Positions 47,687 to 59,815 of a stretch of DNA of 64,000 nt are shown here, piece after piece. The translations under genes were made by a program, and so were the position numbers. Position 1 is the first letter of the stretch; each line of letters begins with the position of its first letter. Origin of the DNA: Bacillus tuaregi (lineage in GTDB: Bacteria; Bacillota; Bacilli; Bacillales; Cytobacillaceae); assembly GCF_900104575.1 (NCBI RefSeq), contig NZ_LT629731.1, positions 756,189 to 820,188 on the forward strand, written 5' to 3'. Below the pieces are notes generated by a model. The model searched no databases, was not told where the DNA came from, and saw nothing but the letters and a program-made list of their open reading frames with translations.

Positions 47687-48347
47687 TCAATGGTTCCCAA
47701 ATGTGAACTGGGAAAAAATGTGGGAAGCGACAAATGAAACCTTATATATGACAGGGATTTCCACTCTTGCTACGTTTATTCTTGGTATTATTCTAGGATT
47801 ACTATTATTTTTAACAGCAAAGGGGAATTTATGGCAGAATTACGCCATTAATAAAGTAATTAGTGCCGTGGTGAATATCTTTCGCTCGATTCCGTTTATC
47901 ATCTTGATTGTTCTATTAATTCCTTTTACAAAGCTGGTATTTGGAACGATGATTGGTGAAAATGCGGCATTACCGGCCTTGATTATCGGTTCAGCGCCAT
48001 TTTATGCCCGTATGGTAGAAATTGGCCTTCGGGAAATTGATAAAGGGGTCATTGAAGCAGCAAGGTCAATGGGAGCGAAAACCTCGACGATTATTTGGAA
48101 GGTATTAATTCCGGAATCACTTCCGGCTCTCATCTCAGGGATTACCGTTACAGCCATTTCATTGGTTGGTTTTACGGCCATGGCAGGTGTCATCGGTGCG
48201 GGAGGACTAGGAAACCTAGCCTATCTTGAAGGGTTCCAGCGCAGCCGTTTCGATGTTACGTTAATGGCCACGATTATTGTTCTTGTGATTGTATTTATCA
48301 TCCAATTTATTGGAGATATTATAACAACTAAAATAGATAAAAGGTAA
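47679..48347 (+). CDS. metP: methionine ABC transporter permease
   Basis: 222 aa, five membrane helices with the permease coupling loop EAARSMGAKTSTIIWKVLIPE (in sections) and GAGGLGNLAY near 180. Called MetI in E. coli and MetP in B. subtilis. It imports methionine with MetN and MetQ encoded on either side. Confidence 0.95.
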   Translation: MLNQWFPNVNWEKMWEATNETLYMTGISTLATFILGIILGLLLFLTAKGNLWQNYAINKVISAVVNIFRSIPFIILIVLLIPFTKLVFGTMIGENAALPALIIGSAPFYARMVEIGLREIDKGVIEAARSMGAKTSTIIWKVLIPESLPALISGITVTAISLVGFTAMAGVIGAGGLGNLAYLEGFQRSRFDVTLMATIIVLVIVFIIQFIGDIITTKIDKR

Positions 48348-48360
48348 AGGGGATGTCAAA

Positions 48361-49209
48361 ATGAAAAAGTGGTTAACTGCATTATTCTCATTAGTGTTTG
48401 TACTTGTGCTGGCAGCTTGCGGCGGTGCGGCAGATGAAAGTAAGGACGATTCTTCAGCAGATTCAAAAGAAGAAACGAAAAAGCTTGTAATCGGTGCATC
48501 TAATGTACCACATGCTGAAATTCTGGAAGAGGCTAAGCCTATTTTAGAGGAAAAGGGAATTGAGCTTCAAATTGAAACATTCCAGGATTATGTGCTTCCA
48601 AATCAGGCCCTAGATTCAAAGGATCTTGATGCAAACTTTTTTCAGCATATCCCATATTTTGAAAATCAAATGAAGGAAAATAATTATGATTTTGCCAATG
48701 CGGGTGGGATCCACATCGAGCCAATTGGTATTTATTCCAAGAAGTATAAATCTTTAAGTGATCTACCAGAGAAAGCACAGGTGATTATCAGTAACTCTGT
48801 GGCAGACCATGGACGTGTACTTTCCTTGTTAGAACAAGAAGGCTTAATTACCTTAAAAGACGGCATTGATAAAACAGCAGCTACATTAGAGGATATTGTG
48901 GAAAATCCTCGAAACCTAGAATTTGACACAGAGTATGCAGCAGAGCTACTGCCACAAATTTATAATAACGACGAGGGTGACATTGTACTAATCAATTCCA
49001 ACTTTGCCATTGATGCTGGCTTAAATCCACTTGAGGATTCCATTGCCATCGAAGACAGTGAATCACCATATGTCAACATTATTGCTGTTCGCAGCGGAGA
49101 CGAAAATAAAGAAGAAATCAAAACGTTAGTTGAAGTGTTACGCTCAAAGGAAATTCAAGATTTTATTTTAGAACAATATGAAGGTGCAGTTGTACCTGTA
49201 TCTGAGTAA
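48361..49209 (+). CDS. metQ: methionine-binding lipoprotein
   Basis: 282 aa of the NLPA family. Lipobox LAACGG (Cys about 20), acidic Ser/Asp linker, then KKLVIGASNVPHAEILE and DANFFQHIPYFENQ signature regions. Binds methionine outside the membrane for MetNP. Last gene of the S-box operon; a terminator follows directly. Confidence 0.96.
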   Translation: MKKWLTALFSLVFVLVLAACGGAADESKDDSSADSKEETKKLVIGASNVPHAEILEEAKPILEEKGIELQIETFQDYVLPNQALDSKDLDANFFQHIPYFENQMKENNYDFANAGGIHIEPIGIYSKKYKSLSDLPEKAQVIISNSVADHGRVLSLLEQEGLITLKDGIDKTAATLEDIVENPRNLEFDTEYAAELLPQIYNNDEGDIVLINSNFAIDAGLNPLEDSIAIEDSESPYVNIIAVRSGDENKEEIKTLVEVLRSKEIQDFILEQYEGAVVPVSE

Positions 49210-49220
49210 AAGGCATCATA

Positions 49221-49280
49221 GTAAAGCCGCAGCGCTGCCATCCATAAGGATGGTGGAGCTGTGGCTTTACGTTTTTTTTA
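49221..49280 (+). terminator. terminator of metNIQ
   Basis: GTAAAGCC...GGCTTTAC with an inner branched stem (CCATCC/GGATGG), followed by GTTTTTTTT. Confidence 0.88.
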
Positions 49281-49489
49281 CAATAACAAAATGGGTCTTG
49301 CAAGCCAAGCGGGGATGTTTTTATCCACGAAAATAGCCGAGAATGTAAGAAAAGTGTCGAACGATATGAATGAATAACCAAAAAACGGGAAAAATCGCCG
49401 AAAATGGGTTATTTTCAGGTTTGAGCAGTATCGTGCGGTGGTGTTAGAGTATAAAAATAAAAAACATCAGGCTATAACAGACGCATTCT

Positions 49490-49699
49490 ATGTCGAAGGG
49501 ATTGAGGACCATTAGCAGCCTAAATATGAATTATACTCATGAAATGGAAAAAGCCATGCATCATGCCCATGGGATTGGCTATGAGGTTTACTGCCAAAAG
49601 CATGAAGTAAGAATGAAAGTCGAAAATCGACGTGAAGAGGAATATAACCAAAGCAGAAAAATCGTCGAAAACCATGTCAAAAAGCAGCATCATTTCTAA
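49490..49699 (+). CDS. possible small basic protein, uncharacterised
   Basis: 69 codons; an alternative start at 49526 gives 57 residues (MNYTHEMEKAMHHAHGIGYE...). The protein would be hydrophilic, His/Glu/Lys-rich, helical, with one cysteine. I do not recognise it and neither start has a good ribosome site. A terminator right behind (49733-49762) argues that something is transcribed here. Confidence 0.4.
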   Translation: MSKGLRTISSLNMNYTHEMEKAMHHAHGIGYEVYCQKHEVRMKVENRREEEYNQSRKIVENHVKKQHHF

Positions 49700-49732
49700 A
49701 ATAGACAATATCATGTATAATAACCATATACA

Positions 49733-49762
49733 AACCAGTGCCAACCCACGCGCTGGTTTTTT
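49733..49762 (+). terminator. rho-independent terminator
   Basis: AACCAG(T/C)... pairs with CTGGTT around a GC-containing loop, followed by TTTTTTT. Confidence 0.65.
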
Positions 49763-50180
49763 TGGTTCCTGACACCAAATGAAAACGAACGGATTGCAGC
49801 ATACTAATGATAGGGAAAAGTGAAATTCCATAAAGATGACGGTGGTGTGCGCAGTGAGTACGTGATGATTAGGTGTTAGCAGGTTGATTGTAGCAGATGG
49901 CACGAAGACTCCCAAGGAATGCCAAGTGCCTGGAACGAAAATCAACAAGTATCTTTAAAAAATAAAAAATTTATTAAAAAAATTTTTTATTAAAAGCTAA
50001 TTGAAAATAGCCTAAAACCATTCTCAATAGCGATTAAACGGACTTTCGAAATAGTTTTGTTTGAAAAGCTTGTAAATACTACATAAATGTTGCTAACAAA
50101 TATGATTTAGTATAAGATTGTAATGAGAATAGATTGAGAATTGAAAAAGCCGGTTTTATAACCGACAAGATAAATTATTT
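49763..50180. other. gene-free interval before sufC
   Basis: About 420 bp with no supported gene. It starts with GGTTCCTGACACC and contains AGTGCCTGGAACG near 49925, degenerate versions of the GGTGCCTGACACC palindrome arm also seen at 60584-60644. A small CGGTTTTATAACCG hairpin lies near 50150. The suf promoter should be in the right part (candidate TATAAG at 50112-50117), without a clear -35. Confidence 0.4.
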
Positions 50181-50200
50181 TTCTGGAGGGTAATTATACT

Positions 50201-50986
50201 ATGGCAGGATCTGTACTAACCATTAAAGACTTACATGTCTCTATTGAAGGTAAAGAAATACTTAAAGGTGTAAACCTTGAAATAAAAGGCGGAGAATTCC
50301 ATGCAATCATGGGGCCGAATGGAACAGGTAAATCTACTCTATCTTCAGCGATTATGGGACATCCAAAATATGAAGTGACACAAGGCAGTATCACACTAGA
50401 TGGACAAAACGTATTGGAAATGGAAGTTGACGAGCGTGCCCGTGCAGGTCTATTTCTTGCCATGCAATATCCAAGCGAAATCAGCGGTGTAACAAATGCA
50501 GAGTTCTTACGTTCTGCGATTAACAGTCGCCGTGGTGAAGGCAACGAGATTTCCTTAATGAAATTTATTCGTTCAATGGACAAAAAAATGGAATTCCTTG
50601 ATATGGATCCCAATATGGCACAGCGCTATTTAAATGAAGGCTTCTCAGGCGGTGAAAAGAAGCGTAATGAAATCCTTCAATTAATGATGCTTCAGCCGAA
50701 AATTGCCATCCTGGATGAAATTGACTCAGGACTTGATATTGATGCATTAAAGGTTGTTTCTAAAGGAATCAATGAAATGCGCAGTGAGGATTTTGGCTGT
50801 TTAATGATTACTCACTATCAGCGTCTGTTAGACTATATCACTCCTGACTATGTGCATGTCATGATGCAGGGACGTATTGTGAAATCAGGCGGTCCTGAGC
50901 TTGCAGAGCAATTAGAAGCAGAAGGGTATGACTGGATTAAACAAGAGCTCGGAATCGAAGACGAAACAGTCGGTCAAGAAGCGTAA
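50201..50986 (+). CDS. sufC: Fe-S cluster assembly ATPase SufC
   Basis: 261 aa, ABC-type soluble ATPase. Walker [11 protein letters not shown] (about 37-46), signature [13 protein letters not shown] (near 148), Walker [16 protein letters not shown]. SufC drives the SufBCD scaffold complex on which Fe-S clusters are built. First gene of sufCDSUB; TGGAGGG site before the ATG. Confidence 0.97.
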   Translation: MAGSVLTIKDLHVSIEGKEILKGVNLEIKGGEFHAIMGPNGTGKSTLSSAIMGHPKYEVTQGSITLDGQNVLEMEVDERARAGLFLAMQYPSEISGVTNAEFLRSAINSRRGEGNEISLMKFIRSMDKKMEFLDMDPNMAQRYLNEGFSGGEKKRNEILQLMMLQPKIAILDEIDSGLDIDALKVVSKGINEMRSEDFGCLMITHYQRLLDYITPDYVHVMMQGRIVKSGGPELAEQLEAEGYDWIKQELGIEDETVGQEA

Positions 50987-51003
50987 GTTAGGAGGATTAG
51001 ATC

Positions 51004-53976
<2,973 letters not shown>

Positions 53977-54057
53977 GCATCTATCCAATGAAGGATAGAT
54001 GAGGTTAAAAAATAAGTGGAAGCTGCATAGCTTCCCTTATAAAGGAGGACTAAGGTG

Positions 54058-55455
54058 ATGGCAAAAAAAGCACCTGAAATTGGTGATTACAAATATGGCT
54101 TTCATGATAAAGACGTCTCCATTTTCCGATCAAAGCGCGGTTTAACAAAGGAAATTGTGGAAGAAATTTCAAAAATGAAAAACGAGCCTCAGTGGATGCT
54201 TGATTTCCGTTTGAAATCATTAGATCTTTTCTACAGCAAGCCAATGCCGCAATGGGGTGGAGATTTAAATTCATTAAACTTTGATGAAATTACGTACTAC
54301 GTAAAGCCATCTGAGAAATCAGAGAAATCCTGGGATGAAGTTCCAGATGAAATCAAGCAGACGTTTGATAAGCTGGGAATTCCGGAAGCAGAGCAGAAGT
54401 ATTTAGCAGGGGTTTCTGCTCAGTATGAATCAGAGGTTGTTTATCATAATATGAAGGAAGACCTGGAAGCGCAGGGGATCGTATTTAAGGATACGGATTC
54501 TGCTTTACGCGAAAATGAAGATATTTTCCGTGAGCACTGGGCGAAGGTCATTCCGCCGACAGACAATAAGTTCGCAGCGCTTAACTCGGCAGTATGGTCT
54601 GGTGGCTCCTTCATCTATGTTCCAAAGGGTGTAAAAGTCGAAACCCCATTACAGGCGTATTTCCGAATTAACTCAGAGAACATGGGTCAATTTGAGCGTA
54701 CGTTAATTATTGTTGACGAAGGTGCTTCCGTGCATTATGTAGAAGGCTGTACAGCACCTGTCTACACAACGAATTCCCTACACAGTGCGGTTGTTGAAAT
54801 CATTATTAAGAAAGACGCTTATTGCCGTTATACAACCATCCAAAACTGGGCGAACAACGTGTTCAACCTAGTAACAAAGCGTGCGGTTTGTGAAGCGAAC
54901 GCGACAATGGAATGGATTGACGGAAATATCGGTTCTAAATTAACGATGAAGTATCCGGCTGTTATCCTAAAAGGTGAAGGTGCACGTGGTCTAACGCTTT
55001 CTATCGCGATTGCCGGTAAAGGACAGCACCAGGATGCCGGTGCGAAGATGATTCATTTAGCACCAAATACATCCTCAACCATCGTATCTAAATCGATTTC
55101 TAAGCACGGCGGTAAAGTAACGTACCGCGGTCAGGTTCACTTCGGCCGTAAAGCAGAAGGTGCCCGTGCAAACATCGAATGTGATACGTTAATTATGGAT
55201 AATCAATCAACATCAGATACGATTCCATATAACGAAATCCTAAATGATAATATTTCACTTGAGCATGAAGCGAAGGTATCAAAGGTATCAGAGGAGCAAT
55301 TATTCTACCTCATGAGCCGTGGTGTTTCTGAGCAGGAAGCAACTGAAATGATCGTTATGGGCTTCATTGAACCATTTACGAAAGAACTACCAATGGAATA
55401 TGCCGTTGAAATGAACCGCCTCATCAAATTCGAAATGGAAGGTTCTATCGGATAA
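54058..55455 (+). CDS. sufB: Fe-S cluster assembly scaffold SufB
   Basis: 465 aa, the largest and most conserved Suf scaffold protein. Conserved blocks include [19 protein letters not shown] (in part), [10 protein letters not shown], the sulfur-acceptor-region cysteine [18 protein letters not shown] and the C-terminal [14 protein letters not shown]. The ATG at 54058 follows AAGGAGG; a GTG three bases earlier is in frame. Last gene of the operon. Confidence 0.97.
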   Translation: MAKKAPEIGDYKYGFHDKDVSIFRSKRGLTKEIVEEISKMKNEPQWMLDFRLKSLDLFYSKPMPQWGGDLNSLNFDEITYYVKPSEKSEKSWDEVPDEIKQTFDKLGIPEAEQKYLAGVSAQYESEVVYHNMKEDLEAQGIVFKDTDSALRENEDIFREHWAKVIPPTDNKFAALNSAVWSGGSFIYVPKGVKVETPLQAYFRINSENMGQFERTLIIVDEGASVHYVEGCTAPVYTTNSLHSAVVEIIIKKDAYCRYTTIQNWANNVFNLVTKRAVCEANATMEWIDGNIGSKLTMKYPAVILKGEGARGLTLSIAIAGKGQHQDAGAKMIHLAPNTSSTIVSKSISKHGGKVTYRGQVHFGRKAEGARANIECDTLIMDNQSTSDTIPYNEILNDNISLEHEAKVSKVSEEQLFYLMSRGVSEQEATEMIVMGFIEPFTKELPMEYAVEMNRLIKFEMEGSIG

Positions 55456-55464
55456 TATCATGTC

Positions 55465-55499
55465 AAAACCGCTTGCCAAACAGGGCAGGCGGCTTTTTA
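55465..55499 (+). terminator. terminator of the suf operon
   Basis: AAAACCGC(T)TGCC pairs with GGCAGGCGGCTTTTT around AAACA. Confidence 0.8.
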
Positions 55500-55646
55500 A
55501 TGTGGAACTATTTATGGTTTTATCGATAGGTCTCTTCCATAACATACTGCTGGCTACATTTACATTTACCTTCTAATTAGCTATTCTTATATCGTAAACT
55601 AGGAGGCAGGAACCTTTCGAGGCTGCCGAAAATAGAAGGTGAATAG

Positions 55647-56465
55647 ATGGAGTTTGTCATTCTTGTCATACTCGGGTTTTTAGCAGGGACAATTGGAAGT
55701 CTCGTTGGTCTAGGTGGGGGAATTATTATTGTACCTGCCTTATTATTTTTAGGAGCGTCAACCACATTGATTGGAGAGGTGTCACCGCAGGTTGCGGCAG
55801 GTACCTCACTTTTGGTGATTATTTTTACCGGCTTATCCTCGACGATTGCTTATTACAAGCAGAAACGTGTCGATTATAAAAGCGGACTGATCTTTTTTAT
55901 TGGTAGCGGCCCTGCGGGAATCTTTGGAGCTTGGGTTAATAAACAGCTAGATGTGGATACGTTTTCGATTTGGTTCGGCTTTTTTATGATATTCATCTCG
56001 TTTGTTCTCATGTACAAGGACAAATTAAAGCCGTTAAAGCGAAAACCGGAAAAGGGAATTTGGCGGACCTATATCGATTCTGCAGGTAATGAGCAATCCT
56101 ACGGCTTTCGACCGAGTGTTGGTATTGCGATATCTGTTCTTGTTGGTTTCTTGGGCGGGCTACTCGGTATTGGAGGCGGATCATTAATGGTCCCAGCGAT
56201 GATTCTTTTATTCTTTTTCCCGCCCCATATAGCGGTTGCGACCTCGATGCTCTTATTATTTTTAACCTCCATTACCAGCTCCATTGCTCATATCGTGATG
56301 GGAAATATCAATTGGCTGTATGCACTTGCGCTTATACCTGGTGCCTGGTTTGGGGGAAAAGCTGGTGCACTCTTAAATCAAAAGCTTCCAGGAAAAACAA
56401 TTGTGACACTATTAAGAATCATCTTAATAATAGTTGGCATTCGTCTCATCCTCAGCGGACTTTAA
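55647..56465 (+). CDS. TauE/SafE family permease (YunE-like)
   Basis: 272 aa, about eight membrane helices with the family's two glycine-rich repeats (GTIGSLVGLGGGIIIVPALL near residue 14 and GGLLGIGGGSLMVPAMIL near 170). Members export sulfonates/sulfite or related anions; substrate here unknown. B. subtilis yunE/yunF lie at this position between suf and yunD. Its TAA stop falls inside copy B of the structured dispersed element, so the last few codons may have been altered by that insertion. Confidence 0.88.
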   Translation: MEFVILVILGFLAGTIGSLVGLGGGIIIVPALLFLGASTTLIGEVSPQVAAGTSLLVIIFTGLSSTIAYYKQKRVDYKSGLIFFIGSGPAGIFGAWVNKQLDVDTFSIWFGFFMIFISFVLMYKDKLKPLKRKPEKGIWRTYIDSAGNEQSYGFRPSVGIAISVLVGFLGGLLGIGGGSLMVPAMILLFFFPPHIAVATSMLLLFLTSITSSIAHIVMGNINWLYALALIPGAWFGGKAGALLNQKLPGKTIVTLLRIILIIVGIRLILSGL

Positions 56466-56655
56466 CTTCATTCAGCAAATGCTTTTTGTACCGAAAGCAT
56501 ACGATAGGTACAGAAGTCTTCCACTTCTACAAGTGGGGTTCAAACCCCGGCTGAATGAAGTTAAGCCTCCGGCGGATGTCACGGATTTTTTAAAGGTAGT
56601 TTACCCGAGCGAGCTCAGGTAAATCCGGACGCAAATTCGACGGGCGAATTTGATT
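56462..56655 (+). repeat. structured dispersed element, copy B (longer)
   Basis: Same element as 34343-34513, same orientation. Fifteen-bp inverted repeat TTAACTTCATTCAGC/GCTGAATGAAGTTAA encloses GTACC...GGTAC, AGAAGT...ACTTCT and a GGGG-TTCAAA-CCCC hairpin; the right part has TTTACC.GAGC-GA-GCTC.GGTAAA inside GGATTT/AAATCC, then CAAATTCG...CGAATTTG. Stem bases differ from copy A in a paired manner. No ORF of its own. Confidence 0.9.
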
Positions 56656-56735
56656 AAAGGAGTTTTTAGGTCTTTTGTGCTAAGATGTAGAAAAGAAAGC
56701 ATTATCCAATCACTTAGATGGGGAAGGAAAGGTGA

Positions 56736-58115
56736 TTGAATTTGGAAGTAATCCATATTTATCATACGAATGATTTACATAGCCATTTCGAGAAATGGCC
56801 TCGGATAAACCATTTTTTAGCTGAGCGCAGAAAATGGCATCAGGATGCAGGAGAAGAATTCTTTCTATTTGATATTGGCGACCACGCCGACCGTTCACAT
56901 CCTTTAACAGAAGCGACCCAAGGACAGGGCAATGTGCAGCTTTTAAATGAAGCAGGCTATCACGCGGTCACCATTGGAAATAATGAAGGAATCACCTTTC
57001 CATTTGATGAGCTAGATCATTTATATGATCAACGCCAGTTTGATGTATTATTGGCTAATTTATTCTATCAGGATGGCCATTCACCTGGTTGGCTTAAGGA
57101 GCATACTATTTATGAAACGAAAAAAGGGGTCAAAATGGGTCTTACAGGACTGACAGCCAATTATGCCCATCTTTATCAGCTTTTAGGCTGGCAGACAGCA
57201 GATCCCATTGAAGCGCTTAAACAGCAGGTCACACGGTTAAAAGAAAAGTCAGATATCATCATTCTGCTTTCCCACTTAGGGATTACGGATGATGAACGGA
57301 TTGGACAGGAATTTCCAGAGATTGATGTTGTCATTGGTGGACATACTCATCATATTCTTCATGAAGGGAAAATGGTCGATACCAGCTTACTAACCTGTGG
57401 CGGCAAATGGGGAATGTATGTGGGTCATATTCGCTTGGTGGTCGATCCCGCATCAGGCACCTTGGTCGAGAAAAAGGCTTGGTTATATGATACGAATGAT
57501 TTGCCTTCCTTTGAGGCTGAAGAGGAGCAAATCAATCATTTATATAAATGGGGCAAGGATATTCTCTCAGCTTCAGTCGTTTCTCACGATTGTGAGGAGA
57601 AATCTAAGGATGAGCTTGCCCAGCTGCTTTGTAAAGCGATCCATGACTGGTGCGAGGCAGATTGTGCCTTTATGAATGAAGGTCTCATATTGAATCACTT
57701 AGCAGGTGGCACTGTCACGAGGTATGATTTGCTGAAGCTCTGTCCGCATCCAATTAATCCAGCTGTTGTCGAGCTAACTGGTGCAGAACTAAAGGAAGTA
57801 CTCGTGCAGACGCGTGATGAAAAATGGAAAAATCTGCAGATATTTGGTCTCGGGTTTCGCGGAAAAATTATGGGGGAAATCCTCTACAGCGGTATCGATG
57901 TAAAAGTTGAGGCAGATTATCTTCATTTTTATATCCATGGGAAACCGATTGAGAGTGAGAAAATCTATAAGCTGGCCATTCCGGATATGTTCACCTTTGG
58001 CCGCTTTTTCCCATCCATTTTTCGTGCCAAGAAAAAGCAATATTTCCTACCAGAATTCCTTCGTCACCTACTAGAGTGGAGATTGGGTGAAACGGAAAAA
58101 CAAATTGTAAAATAA
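56736..58115 (+). CDS. yunD: metallophosphatase/5'-nucleotidase family protein (YunD-like)
   Basis: 459 aa. N-terminal calcineurin-like phosphoesterase domain with metal motifs YHTNDLHSHF (about 7-16), FDIGDHADRS (about 45), GNNEGITF, LLSHLGITDDERIG and GGHTHHI, then a 5'-nucleotidase C-terminal domain. Without a visible signal peptide, so it may act in the cytosol (2',3'-cyclic nucleotide, UDP-sugar or nucleotide hydrolysis). TTG start preceded by GGAAGG. Confidence 0.87.
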   Translation: MNLEVIHIYHTNDLHSHFEKWPRINHFLAERRKWHQDAGEEFFLFDIGDHADRSHPLTEATQGQGNVQLLNEAGYHAVTIGNNEGITFPFDELDHLYDQRQFDVLLANLFYQDGHSPGWLKEHTIYETKKGVKMGLTGLTANYAHLYQLLGWQTADPIEALKQQVTRLKEKSDIIILLSHLGITDDERIGQEFPEIDVVIGGHTHHILHEGKMVDTSLLTCGGKWGMYVGHIRLVVDPASGTLVEKKAWLYDTNDLPSFEAEEEQINHLYKWGKDILSASVVSHDCEEKSKDELAQLLCKAIHDWCEADCAFMNEGLILNHLAGGTVTRYDLLKLCPHPINPAVVELTGAELKEVLVQTRDEKWKNLQIFGLGFRGKIMGEILYSGIDVKVEADYLHFYIHGKPIESEKIYKLAIPDMFTFGRFFPSIFRAKKKQYFLPEFLRHLLEWRLGETEKQIVK

Positions 58116-58175
58116 TACACGCATAATGCCTTTCCGACATATTGTGTAATAGGAAAAGGAAAGGAGCATGTATAA

Positions 58176-58478
58176 ATGATCGATGTTTCACCAATTGAAA
58201 TTAGTGGACATACCTTTTTAAGTATCTCTGTTTCTTTACCCAAAACGAATTTACTTGTTGTCACAAGTGATAAAGGATATATCATGTGCGGCGCCCTTGA
58301 TGTCGGATTGCTGAATGCGAAATTAAAGGACAGAAAGGTGATTGCCGGTAGAGCTGTAGGAGTCAAAACGATTGACCAGCTTCTAGAAGCACCGCTTGAA
58401 TCGGTCACCCTTGAAGCAGAGGCAATGGGGATTCATAAAGGCATGATTGGAAAAGACGCCATGCTGAAAATGATCTAA
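58176..58478 (+). CDS. yunC: DUF1805 protein (YunC-like)
   Basis: 100 aa, matches the YunC/DUF1805 family (YIMCGALDVGLLNAKLKDRKVIAGRAVGVKTI in sections). The solved family fold is a small alpha/beta domain; its role is unknown. It lies 60 bp after yunD with a good AAAGGAG site. The conserved RAVGVKTI region recurs in archaeal homologues. Confidence 0.88.
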   Translation: MIDVSPIEISGHTFLSISVSLPKTNLLVVTSDKGYIMCGALDVGLLNAKLKDRKVIAGRAVGVKTIDQLLEAPLESVTLEAEAMGIHKGMIGKDAMLKMI

Positions 58479-58644
58479 AAGGAGGGGAGTCATCACGACT
58501 GCCCTTTTTTTAACGTTCGAAAAGTCGCAATAAAATAAGGACTATTGTAGCTTGATACGATAGAAAAACGAAGGGTATCTTGGAGGTATGTGTATTTTTA
58601 CATCATTAGCTGGTAAGAAAATATGAACCTGTAGGAGCATATGT

Positions 58645-59739
58645 ATGAGATTAGTAAAGACATCATCTGTAGAGGCAAATACAAAGCTTGGCAAAGCCAT
58701 ATACAATGAACAAGGCAGAATATTAATTAATAAAGGTGTTGCTCTAGAGGGACGTATGTTAAAAAGGCTTTTGGAGCTTGGAATTACCTTTATCTATATC
58801 GAGGATCGCCAGACAGAGGATCTTGTCATCCATGACCCAATCTCAGATCCTTTAAAACGAGAAGCGCTGACCACCATTGCGACAACCTTTCATAAGATTT
58901 ATACCGAGCCGCTTGAATCAAAATCCTTCATTCTGGAAAAATCCATAAAGGAATACAAAGCGGTCATCAAGCATATTATGAGCGAGTTAAATGAAAAGCC
59001 TAAATTGATGTCGATCTTGTCAGATGTTTGTGTCCATGATACCTATATTTTTACTCACTCCTTGAATGTAACTCTGTATTCATTGGCCGTCGGCATGGAG
59101 CTCAAGCTTCCCTCAGATAAATTAGAAGCCATCGGACTTGGTGCTTTAATGCACGATATTGGCAAAGTCTCGGTACCAAAAGAAATCTTGATGAAGCCTG
59201 GAAAGCTGAACGATGAAGAATATGCCGTTGTGAAGCAGCATTCTACCGCTGGATTCGAATTATTACGGAACACTCATACCGTACCGCTGCTTGTCTCCCA
59301 CTGCGCCTTTCAACACCATGAACGGCTGGATGGCTCAGGCTATCCTAGAGGACTTCGGGGCAATGATATCCATGATTACGCCAAAATAGTAGCGGTTGCC
59401 GACGTTTTTGATGCGGTGACCTCACATCGGGTCTACCGGGAGGCGATGCTACCGCATGAAGGCTTGGAAATGCTGTACGCAGGCTCTGAGCGTCATTTCC
59501 ATCCTAAAATAGTGAAAGCATTTCAAAATTCAGTTGCCATCTATCCAGTCGGCATAACCGTTTCCCTTAATGACGGTAGGAAGGGCGTCGTCGTGAAACA
59601 AAATAAATCGCTGAATGACCGTCCGGTTGTTAGAATCATTGAAACCGGTGGCTTTCCAGTTGAACCCTATGAAATCAACCTAGCAGAGGAGCTTTCACTT
59701 GTTGTAACAGAATGTGATACAACGTATAACGGCAGGTAA
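58645..59739 (+). CDS. HD-GYP domain phosphodiesterase-like protein
   Basis: 364 aa. No signal or membrane segment; an N-terminal ~120-residue domain (DUF3391-like in position) precedes an HD-GYP domain with HDIGK (near residue 171) and HHERLDGSGYPRGL (near 230), and VADVFDAVTSHRVYR. HD-GYP proteins cleave cyclic di-GMP or related dinucleotides, and the HHE..DGSGYP signature is intact here, so it may be active. AGGAG upstream of the ATG; monocistronic between yunC and yunB, where B. subtilis has no such gene. Confidence 0.88.
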   Translation: MRLVKTSSVEANTKLGKAIYNEQGRILINKGVALEGRMLKRLLELGITFIYIEDRQTEDLVIHDPISDPLKREALTTIATTFHKIYTEPLESKSFILEKSIKEYKAVIKHIMSELNEKPKLMSILSDVCVHDTYIFTHSLNVTLYSLAVGMELKLPSDKLEAIGLGALMHDIGKVSVPKEILMKPGKLNDEEYAVVKQHSTAGFELLRNTHTVPLLVSHCAFQHHERLDGSGYPRGLRGNDIHDYAKIVAVADVFDAVTSHRVYREAMLPHEGLEMLYAGSERHFHPKIVKAFQNSVAIYPVGITVSLNDGRKGVVVKQNKSLNDRPVVRIIETGGFPVEPYEINLAEELSLVVTECDTTYNGR

Positions 59740-59815
59740 ATAATTTTATTGCTTTCATGAGAAAATTTTAGCGTTAGTCCCCCTTTTTTTGCATACATAT
59801 CATGTAGAGGGGGGA

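Noticed and set aside
49520-49948. 142-codon hydrophobic minus-strand ORF
   Set aside because: It runs antisense through a terminator and the small plus-strand ORF, lacks a ribosome site, and resembles no protein.
56312-56622. ORFs spanning the dispersed element copy B
   Set aside because: They start inside the permease gene in the wrong frame or within the element's hairpins; copy A does not preserve them.
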